Of a stretch of DNA of 64,000 nt, positions 26,076 through 34,308 are shown one piece after another. Under the pieces are notes generated by a model. That model was not told where the DNA came from. It ran no database searches and was given only the letters and a program-made list of their open reading frames with translations. The stretch covers positions 24,604-88,603 of the forward strand of contig QHWB01000058.1 of the NCBI GenBank assembly GCA_003222395.1. Direction: 5' to 3'. The stretch's first letter is position 1. Every line of letters starts with the position of its first letter. The DNA is from Acidobacteriota bacterium. Its GTDB lineage: Bacteria > Acidobacteriota > Vicinamibacteria > Vicinamibacterales > CAVVIG01. The position numbers and the translations under genes are program-made.

Positions 26076-28607
26076 TCATTCGTACCGGAGCGCGATCATC
26101 GGATCGACGCGCGCTGCGGTCCGCGCGGGCACGAACGCAGCGAAAGCAGACGCGATCACCATCAGCACCACCGCGAGCGCGATCGTCGCCGGATCGGTCG
26201 GCGCGACGCCGAAGAGCAGCGTCGACACGAGGCGGCCGGCGGCGAGCGCCACCGAGCCGCCGATCGCGACGCCGGCGACAACCAGAATCAGCGATTCGCC
26301 CATCACCATCCGCGTGACGTCGCGCCGTCGGGCGCCGAGCGCCATGCGAATGCCGATTTCGTTCGTGCGGCGTGCGACGTTGTAGGACATGAGGCCGAAC
26401 AATCCGATTGAGGCGACCAGCAGCGCAAGGCCGCCGAACAGCGCATAGGCCTGGGCGAAAACTTTTTCCTGCGCGAATCGGCGCTCGATCTGATCCGTTT
26501 GCGTCGACACGTTCAGAATCGGAAGGTTCGGATCGATTTGGTGAATCGTCTCGCGGACCGACGACACGACGGTGACAGGATCGGCCGCGGTTCGCAATTC
26601 GAACGTCGTCGTCACGTCGAGGCGTCTCTGCTGAAGGTACGATGAGTACATCGTAGGCGGCGCCGCCTCGCGGACGTTGTTGTATTTCGCGTCTTTCACG
26701 ACGCCGACGATTTCGCGGTCTCCGCGGCTCTCGAACGTCGGACCGACTCGCCGTCCCAGCGGGTTTTCGCCCGGAAAGTACTTGCGCGCCGCGGCTTCGT
26801 TGATCACGACGACCCGCGGCGCATTCAGACCGTCGCGCGCCGTGAATCCGCGGCCGGCAACGAGTGGAATATTCATCGCGTCGAAGAAGTTCGGCGCGAT
26901 CGTCATGACGCTGATCGTGTTCCGGTCCACCGGTCCCGAGCGGCCCTGAATGAATAGGCCGATCCGGCTCATGCTGCCGGTCAGGAGGGCGGGAGTCGAC
27001 AAGGTCGCGGCCCGCACGCCCGGCACCTGCGGCAGTCGATCGAGCATCTCGCCGTGCAGCCTCGCAATCCGTGCCTGGTCGTACCGATTCAGTCCCGGGT
27101 TGACCGGGACGAGCAGCAGGTTGTGCGTATCGAATCCCACGTCGACCCGACGCAGGTTTCGCACCGTGCGCAGGAAGAGGCCGGCGCCAAAGAGCAGCAC
27201 GATCGAAACGGCCACTTGCGCGATGACGAGCGACTTGCCGAGCCGCGATCGGCGGCGGCTGACAGACCGCCCTTCCTTCAGCGCCGCGCCAACCTTCGTT
27301 CCCGACGAGCGCCACGCCGGCGCGATTCCGAACACGATGCCGGTTGCGAGCGTCAGTCCGCCGACGAACCCGATCACGCGCCAGTCGAGCGGCGTGGCGA
27401 GCGCCAGATTTCCCGGCAGCAGCCGGCGGCTCCAGTACGCGACAAGCGTCCCGGCGGCTGCACCGATTGACGCGAGGAGCACGCTTTCGGTGAGGAGTTG
27501 CCGGATCAGTCGGGCGCGGGTCGCTCCCAGCGAGAGCCGGATCGAGATCTCGCGCTCGCGCGCCGCCGCGCGCGACAGCAAGAGGTTCGCGACGTTCGCG
27601 CAGACAATCAAAAGGACGAGCGCGACGACCGCGCTGAGCAGCGTGACTGATTGATAGGTATCGGCCGGAACGTCGTAGATGCCGCGGCTCCCGGATGCGA
27701 CCCTCAATCGAGGGATCTTCGTGCGGTTCTGGTTCTGGGCAGCCGACCGGCCAGGCTCCGGCAACGATCCCAGGTACGACGTCCACGCCTCGCGCGCGCT
27801 GGAGTGGAACAGCCCGTCGAGTTCGCCCTGCACCTGATCGGGGGTCGTGCCTGGTTTCAGCCGGCCCATGATCTGCAGCCACCACCACGCCGGCTGTGAG
27901 AGACGCGTCCGATCCGTGGGGGAGTCGAAGTTGAATCGCGGATCGAGCGCGACCGGCAGCGTGATGTCGCGGGCTTCGGTAAGGACCTGCTGTACGCCGG
28001 TGAATGCCGGCGGTGTGACGCCAATCACTGTGACCGGCACGGTATTGATTTGGAGTACCGTTCCAATCACGTGCGGATCGGCGCCGAATCGACGCGTCCA
28101 GTAGCCGTGACTGAGCACCGCCACCGGCGCCGCACTCGGCCGGTCGTCGTCGGGCGTGAACGTCCGGCCGATGAGGGCACGTACGCCGAGCACGTCGAAA
28201 TAGTTCCCTGACGCAACGAATCCGGATGCGAGCTCCGCGCGGCCGTTCGCCACGACGTTCAGCTGACCCTCGGGCGCGCAGGCGAACAGATCAACCAGGG
28301 TTCGACTGCTGCTCCGGAACGTGTGGAACATGTCGTAGGAGAACGTCGGCGTGATCTGCAGGCCGCCTTCCTTCTCGGAGTAGCCGTAGTCGTTCACGTC
28401 CGTCAACATGTCGTTGTCGCCGATCCATCGGAATCGCACGAGCGTCTGCGGATCGGCGACCGGGAGCGTCCGCAGCAGAAGGCCGTTGATGGCGCTGAAG
28501 ACGGTCGCGTTCGCGCCGATGCCGAGCGCGAGCGACAGCAGGACGACGAGCGTCCATCCTTTGCTCTGCACCAGGAGCCGGATGGCGTGGCGGAGATCGC
28601 GGAGCAT
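26076..28607 (-). CDS. ADOP-family ABC transporter permease (FtsX/MacB type)
   Basis: An 843-residue member of the acidobacterial duplicated orphan permease family. It begins MLRDLRHAIRLLVQSKGWTL, has TM1 at about 20-42, a MacB-type periplasmic domain, an FtsX core with three TM segments near 290-420 (EREISIRLSLGATRARLIRQ), then a second periplasmic domain and FtsX core near 680-840 (RTNEIGIRMALGARRRDVTR) ending ARVDPMIALRYE. No ATPase gene is adjacent, which is normal for the family. The ATG overlaps the stop of the DUF1080 gene (TAATG), so they are coupled. The N-terminus could be extended by the frame but has no family character. Function is probably export or mechanotransmission at the inner membrane. 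Confidence 0.92.
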   Translation of the reverse strand: MLRDLRHAIRLLVQSKGWTLVVLLSLALGIGANATVFSAINGLLLRTLPVADPQTLVRFRWIGDNDMLTDVNDYGYSEKEGGLQITPTFSYDMFHTFRSSSRTLVDLFACAPEGQLNVVANGRAELASGFVASGNYFDVLGVRALIGRTFTPDDDRPSAAPVAVLSHGYWTRRFGADPHVIGTVLQINTVPVTVIGVTPPAFTGVQQVLTEARDITLPVALDPRFNFDSPTDRTRLSQPAWWWLQIMGRLKPGTTPDQVQGELDGLFHSSAREAWTSYLGSLPEPGRSAAQNQNRTKIPRLRVASGSRGIYDVPADTYQSVTLLSAVVALVLLIVCANVANLLLSRAAAREREISIRLSLGATRARLIRQLLTESVLLASIGAAAGTLVAYWSRRLLPGNLALATPLDWRVIGFVGGLTLATGIVFGIAPAWRSSGTKVGAALKEGRSVSRRRSRLGKSLVIAQVAVSIVLLFGAGLFLRTVRNLRRVDVGFDTHNLLLVPVNPGLNRYDQARIARLHGEMLDRLPQVPGVRAATLSTPALLTGSMSRIGLFIQGRSGPVDRNTISVMTIAPNFFDAMNIPLVAGRGFTARDGLNAPRVVVINEAAARKYFPGENPLGRRVGPTFESRGDREIVGVVKDAKYNNVREAAPPTMYSSYLQQRRLDVTTTFELRTAADPVTVVSSVRETIHQIDPNLPILNVSTQTDQIERRFAQEKVFAQAYALFGGLALLVASIGLFGLMSYNVARRTNEIGIRMALGARRRDVTRMVMGESLILVVAGVAIGGSVALAAGRLVSTLLFGVAPTDPATIALAVVLMVIASAFAAFVPARTAARVDPMIALRYE

Positions 28608-29281
28608 TACCGCAATTCGCGGATGCGGATATTGCGGAAGGCGAGCGCGCCTTCGTGGTCTCCCTGCATGGCGATGTGGCCGCGCGGGGCGCGGCCGTAG
28701 TTCGGCCAGTCGACGAACTTGCTTGCCTTGACCTTCGTCTGCCAGTCTGGACTGCCGAGCTCGTACTCGAGCAGCTTGAATCCGTTCAGCCAGTGCTCGA
28801 CATGGGCGCCGCGGGCGACGATGCGCGCGGTGTTCCACTCGCCGACCGGCTTCAGATGTCCGGGCGGCGACGGGTAGATCGCGTACGCGGCGCCGGCGCA
28901 CGTGAGGCGCGTCTTGTTGTCGGACGCCTTGGCGTCGTCAAGGAGCTGGTACTCGGGAGCGCTCCAGTAGATGTGTTCGTACTCCTCGGTGCCGCGGTAG
29001 AAGATCCCGGAGTTGCCGGCTTCGCCGATCTTCCAGTCCATCACGAGCTCGAAGTCGCCGAACTCGTCCTTCGACACGATGTCTTCCACGCGTCCGTCTT
29101 TCGCGAGCGTGCGATCGACGATCTTCCATCCGACGGGCACCTTGTCGGATTTGTATCCGCGCCACGCGTCGAGCGATGTGCCATCGAACAGCACGCGCCA
29201 CTTCGCTGCCGATTGCGCCATCGATTGAGGAACGATCGTCGTCAACGCGATCGCGCAGCCACACAAAACCCGAATCATCAT
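28607..29281 (-). CDS. Secreted DUF1080 (3-keto-disaccharide hydrolase-type) protein
   Basis: A 224-residue exported lectin-like protein. The signal peptide covers about residues 1-22; the domain begins WRVLFDGTSLDAWRGYKSD and contains FELVMDWKIGEAGNSGIFYRG, the family core, and YEHIYWSAPEYQLLDD; it ends in IAMQGDHEGALAFRNIRIREL, the typical DUF1080 close. The Pfam name of this domain is 3-keto-disaccharide hydrolase, which links it to cleavage of oxidised glycosides; the activity of this copy is inferred. The start ATG 29281 lies 8 bp after a CATAAT hexamer on the minus strand, so the mRNA may be leaderless. Confidence 0.9.
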   Translation of the reverse strand: MMIRVLCGCAIALTTIVPQSMAQSAAKWRVLFDGTSLDAWRGYKSDKVPVGWKIVDRTLAKDGRVEDIVSKDEFGDFELVMDWKIGEAGNSGIFYRGTEEYEHIYWSAPEYQLLDDAKASDNKTRLTCAGAAYAIYPSPPGHLKPVGEWNTARIVARGAHVEHWLNGFKLLEYELGSPDWQTKVKASKFVDWPNYGRAPRGHIAMQGDHEGALAFRNIRIRELR

Positions 29282-29310
29282 GATGGAAGATTATGCATAT
29301 AATCCGCGCG
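29282..29310. promoter_or_regulatory. Divergent, possibly leaderless promoters with overlapping -10s
   Basis: Only 29 bp separate the starts of the minus gene (29281) and the plus ORF (29311). TATAAT at 29298-29303 is 7 bp before the plus ATG, and CATAAT (minus, 29295-29290) is 8 bp before the minus ATG. Those distances put both transcription starts at or next to the start codons. No good -35 is visible. Confidence 0.5.
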
Positions 29311-29496
29311 ATGCGTTCGAGATTCACATTGCTTCTAACGGTCGCGCTTCTCGCCGATGCTGGCCACAGGCTCAATCCCGTGATTGACATCCAAATGCGC
29401 ATGAAGCAGGGCTTCAGCGTGTTCGTCATGAACTGGGGCGACGCTGGTTTCAAGACGATCGAACTGGGTCGCGCTGCCGCCGATCGCAGGAAGTAG
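29311..29496 (+). CDS. Small ORF, possibly remnant of a secreted aldolase-type gene
   Basis: A 61-residue frame with a signal-like start (RSRFTLLLTVALLADAG) followed by HRLNPVIDIQMRMKQGFSVFVMNWGDAGFKTIELGRAA. The RLNPVID piece resembles the beginning, and the FKTIELGR piece the end, of secreted HpcH/HpaI aldolase-like proteins of this phylum, which suggests a large internal deletion that kept the frame. That comparison is from memory and weak. It has a TATAAT 7 bp before its ATG and lies 3 bp before the PQQ dehydrogenase gene, so it may now serve mainly as its leader. Confidence 0.4.
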   Translation: MRSRFTLLLTVALLADAGHRLNPVIDIQMRMKQGFSVFVMNWGDAGFKTIELGRAAADRRK

Positions 29497-29499
29497 ACG

Positions 29500-31557
29500 A
29501 TGTGGCTCGTGATTGCGGCAATCGCGTTCGGGGCGCAGGCTGACACGGTTCGTAATCCGCTCGCGAACAATCCTTCGGCGGCGGTCGCAGGGCGCCGTCT
29601 CTACGATCAGGCGTGCCAGTCGTGTCACGGTTCCGCAGGTCAGGGCGATCGCGGGCCAGCGCTGAACGGCTTCACGTTCACATACGGCGGCGCGGACGCG
29701 GACCTGTTCCACACCGTTCGCGCCGGCGTGCCGGGAAGTCAGATGCCGCCGTTCGCCGGCTTCAGCGACGAGCAGGTCTGGCAGCTGGTGTCGTACATCC
29801 GCAGCCTCGCGCCGTCGAGCACAGGAGCGAGGCCACAGCCGATCACTGTCACGACGCGCGACGGCGTCGAAGTCCGCGGTCTGCGGTTGAACGAGGACAC
29901 GTTTACACTGCAGCTCGTCGACGCCGACGGCGCGCTCCACCTGTTCGACAAACTGACGCGGGCCGACGTCCGGGTCGCCGCACGCGGCGCCAGCTTCGAT
30001 CGCCTCGTGCATGCGGACGCGGAGCCGCAGAACTGGTTCGTGTACTGGGGCAATTTCCAGGGCACGCATTACTCGGCGCTGAAGGACATCGACGCGGCGA
30101 ACGTGAGCCAGCTGCGGGTGGCGTGGACGTTTCCGATGCCGGGCGATTCGGTGCTCGAAGCGACGCCGCTGGTCGTCGACGGCGTCATGTACACGACGCA
30201 GCCGGGACTGGTCGTCGCCCTCGATGCGCGGACCGGACGTCAGATCTGGAGGTACGCGCGGTCGCAGAAGGTTCGAAGTCCGTACGAGATCAACCCGTTC
30301 AACCGCGGCGCGGCCATCCTCGGCAACCGGCTGTTCGTCGGCACGCTCGACGCTGCGCTCGTGGCCCTCGACATCGGCACGGGTCTGCCGCTGTGGGAGA
30401 CGCAGGTCGCCGATCCGATGCTCGGCTACAGCCTTACGAGCGCGCCGCTCGTCGTCAAGGACAGGGTGCTGGTCGGCATCACCGGCGGCGAGTTCGGCGC
30501 GCGTGGTTTTCTCGATGCGTACGATGCGGCAACCGGACGCCGTTTGTGGCGATGGTATTCGGTGCCGGGTCCGGGCGAGTTCGGGCACGAGACGTGGCTC
30601 GGCGACAGCTGGCAGCAAGGCGGCAGCCCGATGTGGCTCACCGGTTCGTACGATCCGGAACTGAATCTCGTGTACTGGGCCGTCGGCAACCCCGGCCCGC
30701 AGATCGATCGCTCGGTGCGCGGCGAGCTCGACAATCTGTTCAGCGATTCGGTCGTCGCCATCGATCCGGATACAGGCGAGCGCAGATGGCACTATCAGTT
30801 CACGCCGAATGACGGCCACGACTGGGACTCGTGCCAGGACGTCATCCTGGTCGATCGCACGTGGCGCGGCGAACGGCGGAAGCTCCTGCTGCATGCCGAT
30901 CGCAACGGCTTGTTCTATGTGATCGATCGCACGAACGGCCGACTGCTCTCGGGAACCCCGTTCGTGCACGCGAACTGGTTCGGCGGCTTCGATCGGGACG
31001 GCCGTCCGATCGCGGTGCCCGGATCGAATTCGAGCCGCGAGGGAAGCTTCTTCGTTTACCCGACGCTCGGCGGCGCGACGAACTTCCAGGCGCCGTCGTA
31101 CAGTCCGCTCACGGGCTGGATGTATCTCGAGTACTCCGAGAACGGGCAGCGATACGTCAGCGAGCCTTCAACGTTCGAAGCGGGGCGTCAGTACATCGGA
31201 CGCGCCAGGGTCACCGACCCGGCGGCGGCGGGCAGAACGCCGGGCGAGCCGCCCCCCTCGGCGGGAATCAAGGCGATCGATCCGGAGACGGGCAAAACGG
31301 TGTGGGACTTCAAGATCGTGCAGGGCTCGCTCACCAACGGCGTGCTCGCCACAGGGGGAAACGTCGTCTTCGGCGCGATCCGCGACGGCAATCTCGTCGC
31401 GCTCGACGCGAAGACCGGCGCGCACCTCTGGCATTTCCCGACCGGCGCGAACATGGCCGCCTCGCCGATCAGTTACGCGATCGACGGCAAGCAGTACGTC
31501 GCCATCGCAGCGGGCCACACGGTATACGCGTTCACGCTGCCAGACAGGCAGCGCTAA
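29500..31557 (+). CDS. Cytochrome c-PQQ dehydrogenase fusion
   Basis: A 685-residue periplasmic quinohemoprotein. Signal peptide 1-14, then an N-terminal cytochrome c domain with CQSCH (residues 39-43) and a likely axial Met in SQMPPF (82), a linker of about 60 residues, and a PQQ propeller from about 180 (WFVYWGNFQGTHYSALKDID) with repeated blade motifs (ALDARTGRQIWRY, ALDIGTGLPLWET, AIDPDTGERRWHY, ALDAKTGAHLWHF). It thus combines in one chain the two functions split between 7406 and 8560, but with the heme domain at the N-terminus, opposite to classical type II alcohol dehydrogenases. The 3' end overlaps the convergent ankyrin gene by 4 bp. The substrate is unknown. Confidence 0.92.
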   Translation: MWLVIAAIAFGAQADTVRNPLANNPSAAVAGRRLYDQACQSCHGSAGQGDRGPALNGFTFTYGGADADLFHTVRAGVPGSQMPPFAGFSDEQVWQLVSYIRSLAPSSTGARPQPITVTTRDGVEVRGLRLNEDTFTLQLVDADGALHLFDKLTRADVRVAARGASFDRLVHADAEPQNWFVYWGNFQGTHYSALKDIDAANVSQLRVAWTFPMPGDSVLEATPLVVDGVMYTTQPGLVVALDARTGRQIWRYARSQKVRSPYEINPFNRGAAILGNRLFVGTLDAALVALDIGTGLPLWETQVADPMLGYSLTSAPLVVKDRVLVGITGGEFGARGFLDAYDAATGRRLWRWYSVPGPGEFGHETWLGDSWQQGGSPMWLTGSYDPELNLVYWAVGNPGPQIDRSVRGELDNLFSDSVVAIDPDTGERRWHYQFTPNDGHDWDSCQDVILVDRTWRGERRKLLLHADRNGLFYVIDRTNGRLLSGTPFVHANWFGGFDRDGRPIAVPGSNSSREGSFFVYPTLGGATNFQAPSYSPLTGWMYLEYSENGQRYVSEPSTFEAGRQYIGRARVTDPAAAGRTPGEPPPSAGIKAIDPETGKTVWDFKIVQGSLTNGVLATGGNVVFGAIRDGNLVALDAKTGAHLWHFPTGANMAASPISYAIDGKQYVAIAAGHTVYAFTLPDRQR

Positions 31558-32909
31558 TGTTTTTGATTCTTCCCTGAACGCGCGCCGTTCGCGACGAGGA
31601 AGTCGACGACAGTCTGGTACTTCAGCGCTGTCGCCGCGTCGAGTGCGGTGCGGCCGTCGACGTTGGCTGCGTTGACGTCGACGCCGAGGTCGACGGCGAG
31701 CTTCACCGCTTCGAGGACCAGCGGCTCGCGCTCGCGGCGATCGAGCTCCACCCACGCCTCGCCGCCGCCCATCCCCGTGGCGGCCATGACGGCGGTCGTC
31801 ACGTCGCCTCGATGTTGAAATCCGACGCCGCGCCCCTCGACGACGTGGTCGCCGTGGTGGACGAACAGCGGATCGGCGCCGTGTTTCAGGAGGAGGCGCA
31901 TCACGTTCGGCTCGCTGAAACGCGCCGCGAGCCAGAACGGCGTGGCGCCGACGAGCTCGGGCGCGAAGTGAAAGTCTTTCGATGAGCGGCGCGTCGGCGT
32001 CCACGTCCGAAGCGGCGCGTTCGCGTCGGCGCCGTGGGCGACGAGCGCCGTCGCCATCCGCTCGTCGCGCCGCATGACCGCCACGTGCAGCGCGGTGAAG
32101 CCGGCCTGCGCCGCGTTGGGATCGGCGCCTCGGTCGAGCAGGAATTCGACGACATCCCGATAGCCGGCGTGCGCCGCCATCGTCGTCGCGCTGACGCCCC
32201 AGGCGTCGGCATCGTTCACGTGGGCGCCGGCCTCGACGAGCAGCTTCGCCGAGGCGAGATCGCCGGCGCGCGCCGCGAACATGAGCGCCGTGTCGCCGCC
32301 ATGCGGGATCGCGCGGTTGTAGTCGAGATACCCGTGCGGCGGCACCGCCATTACCTCGTTCCAGACGTTCGATCGCGCCTGCACGTCGGCGCCGTGCGCG
32401 AGCAGCACCTTCACCGCGTCCGGATGCTTCTCCGATACCGCCCACATCAGCGCGGTCTGACCGCGCGCGCCGCGCGCGTTCGGGTTGGCGCCTTTTGCGA
32501 GCAGTTGTTCGATGACCGAAGGATTGCCGGTGCGGGCGGCGATCATCACGGGCGTCTCGCCGGCCATGAGCGCCGCATTGGGATCGGCGCCCGCCTTCAA
32601 CAGCCGACGAACCATCGCGTCGCTTCCGTTCAGGCTCGCGGTCCAGAGCGGCGTGACGCCAAGATCCGTGGCCGCGCTCACCTTCGCGCCGGCGCGAATC
32701 AGAAGATCCGCGCTCTCGAGATCGTCCAGATACACTGCCCAGTGAAGCGCCGTCGTTCCATCCGCTTCGGCCGCGTTGACGTCCGCCTTCCGCTGCACGA
32801 GCGCGCGCAGCCCCTCCTTGTCGGCATTCTTGACCGCGTCAATCACCAGCGGACGGCCGCCGCCTGCGCCGATTAACAGAACGCCAAGCAGTGGAATCAG
32901 ACTCTTCAT
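31554..32909 (-). CDS. Secreted ankyrin-repeat protein
   Basis: A 451-residue protein with a signal peptide (about 1-18) followed by roughly ten ankyrin repeats of the GxTALHWAVxxxxxxxxxLLxxGAxxNA type from about residue 30 to 445 (for example DGTTALHWAVYLDDLESADL, ARGQTALMWAVSEKHPDAVK, DGRTALDAATALKYQTVVDF). A longer insert about 180-220 and another near 300-330 interrupt the regular spacing. It is the third gene of the minus-strand set DUF1592-DUF1552-ankyrin, an arrangement I recognise as recurrent in Acidobacteriota and Planctomycetes-like genomes; the role is unknown, presumably a periplasmic scaffold for the partner proteins. Confidence 0.92.
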   Translation of the reverse strand: MKSLIPLLGVLLIGAGGGRPLVIDAVKNADKEGLRALVQRKADVNAAEADGTTALHWAVYLDDLESADLLIRAGAKVSAATDLGVTPLWTASLNGSDAMVRRLLKAGADPNAALMAGETPVMIAARTGNPSVIEQLLAKGANPNARGARGQTALMWAVSEKHPDAVKVLLAHGADVQARSNVWNEVMAVPPHGYLDYNRAIPHGGDTALMFAARAGDLASAKLLVEAGAHVNDADAWGVSATTMAAHAGYRDVVEFLLDRGADPNAAQAGFTALHVAVMRRDERMATALVAHGADANAPLRTWTPTRRSSKDFHFAPELVGATPFWLAARFSEPNVMRLLLKHGADPLFVHHGDHVVEGRGVGFQHRGDVTTAVMAATGMGGGEAWVELDRREREPLVLEAVKLAVDLGVDVNAANVDGRTALDAATALKYQTVVDFLVANGARSGKNQKH

Positions 32910-32925
32910 CGAATCGCCTCGAGCC

Positions 32926-32966
32926 CCCAGCCCCGGCCCCAGCAGCCAGCAACCAGCACCCAGCGT
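32926..32966. repeat. CCAGCCCC/CAGCAACCAG low-complexity repeat
   Basis: Tandem variants such as CCCCCAGCCCCGGCCCCAGC followed by AGCCAGCAACCAGCACCCAG, filling the gap between the ankyrin and DUF1552 genes. It is the same class as at 13786, 41593 and 49739. Confidence 0.65.
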
Positions 32967-34306
32967 CAGACCCCAGACAACGTATCGAGCGGAAGCTTCC
33001 CGGTGCTGCCGCCAATGCGCTCCACAGGCACGGCCATCTTGTCCATCAGCGTCACGAGCAGATTCGCCATCGTCGGCTTGTCGGTGAACGCGAGGTGGCG
33101 GCCGCCCTTGAGCGTGCCGGCGCCGCCGCCCATGACGAGAATCGGCAGGTTGTCGCCCGAGTGACGCGTGCTGTTGGAGATGCCCGAGCCGTAGAGGATT
33201 GTCGTGTGATCGAGCAGCGAGCCGTCGCCGTCGGGCGTCGCGCGCAGCCGCGCGAGATACTTCGAGAACAGCTCGGTGTGGTAGCGGTTGATCTTCGACA
33301 TGTGCGCGATCAACTCGGGGATGTCGTTGTGGTGCGACAGCGGGTGGTGCGCCTCGGGGACGCCGATTTGCGGATACGGGCGCGCGCTCTGTTCCTTGCT
33401 GATCATGAAGGAGATGACGCGGGTGAGATCGGACTGGAACGCCAGGAGCTGCAGATCGAACATCAGGTCCAGATGATCTTCGAAGACCGGAGGCGCGCCC
33501 TGCGGCTGCTCGACGGTCGGCAGCTCGAGGTCGGCCTGCTGCTCCGCCTTCTGGATGCGGCGCTCCACGTCGCGGATCGCTTCGGCGTATTCGTCGACCT
33601 TGACGCGATCATCCGGCCCGAGATCGCTCTTGAGGCCCGCCAGCTTCGCCGAGACCGAATCGAGAATGCTCTTGTGCTGCCGCAGGCGCGCTTCGCGCGC
33701 GTTCCGATCGGTGCTGCCGCTGTCGCCGAAGAGGCGCTCGAACACGACGCGTGGATTCCATTCCATCGGCAGCGGCTGCGTCGGGCTGCGCCACGACAAC
33801 GTGTGCGTGTAGACGCAACTGAGATTGCCGGTGCACGCACCGGCGTTCGCCGGCGCGTCCATCGAGAGCTCGAGCGAGGCGACCTGCGTCTCGGTTGCGA
33901 AGTGCCGCGCGAGCAGCTGGTCCATCGACACGTCGGCGACGATCTCGGTTTCATTCCGGCCGCCGCGCGCGGTGCCGGTCAGAAACGATCCGGACGCGCC
34001 CGCGTGAATGTAGTTCCAGTTGGCTTTGAGCCCGGAAAGCACGAGCATCTGGTTTCGGTACGGCGCCAGCGGCTCGAGAATAGGCGAGAGCTCGAAGGCT
34101 GTGCCTTCGCCTTTCGGCAGCCAGTGCTCCATCGCCATCCCGTTCGGGACGTAGAACGTCTGGAACCGGTGCGCCGGCTTCGCGGCCGCGCGCCCGCGGA
34201 CCGAAAACGCCGGAAGCATCGCATCGAGGAACGGCAGCGCGAGCGTCGCGCCCAATCCTCGCAGCACTGTCCGCCGTGGCAGCGACTTCGTCGTCAGGAA
34301 AGACAT
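32966..34306 (-). CDS. DUF1552 protein, Tat-exported
   Basis: A 446-residue protein with a twin-arginine-type N-terminus (LPRRTVLRGLGATLALPFLD), then the DUF1552 fold: RFQTFYVPNGMAMEHWLP, LVLSGLKANWNYIHAGASGSFLTG, SMDQLLARHF, and the C-terminal TTILYGSGISNSTRHSGDNLPILVMGGG. That last part recalls the sulfatase/DUF1501-like alkaline-phosphatase superfamily fold. GGAG lies 9 bp before ATG 34306 and the DUF1592 stop is only 2 bp upstream. DUF1552 and DUF1592 genes almost always pair; the function is unknown, presumably a secreted complex with the cytochrome-like partner. Confidence 0.92.
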   Translation of the reverse strand: MSFLTTKSLPRRTVLRGLGATLALPFLDAMLPAFSVRGRAAAKPAHRFQTFYVPNGMAMEHWLPKGEGTAFELSPILEPLAPYRNQMLVLSGLKANWNYIHAGASGSFLTGTARGGRNETEIVADVSMDQLLARHFATETQVASLELSMDAPANAGACTGNLSCVYTHTLSWRSPTQPLPMEWNPRVVFERLFGDSGSTDRNAREARLRQHKSILDSVSAKLAGLKSDLGPDDRVKVDEYAEAIRDVERRIQKAEQQADLELPTVEQPQGAPPVFEDHLDLMFDLQLLAFQSDLTRVISFMISKEQSARPYPQIGVPEAHHPLSHHNDIPELIAHMSKINRYHTELFSKYLARLRATPDGDGSLLDHTTILYGSGISNSTRHSGDNLPILVMGGGAGTLKGGRHLAFTDKPTMANLLVTLMDKMAVPVERIGGSTGKLPLDTLSGV

Positions 34307-34308
34307 CG

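Noticed and set aside
28608..28901. N-terminal extension of the ADOP permease
   Set aside because: It overlaps the DUF1080 gene and is Arg-rich; the family starts at MLRDLRHA, and TAATG coupling fits that start.
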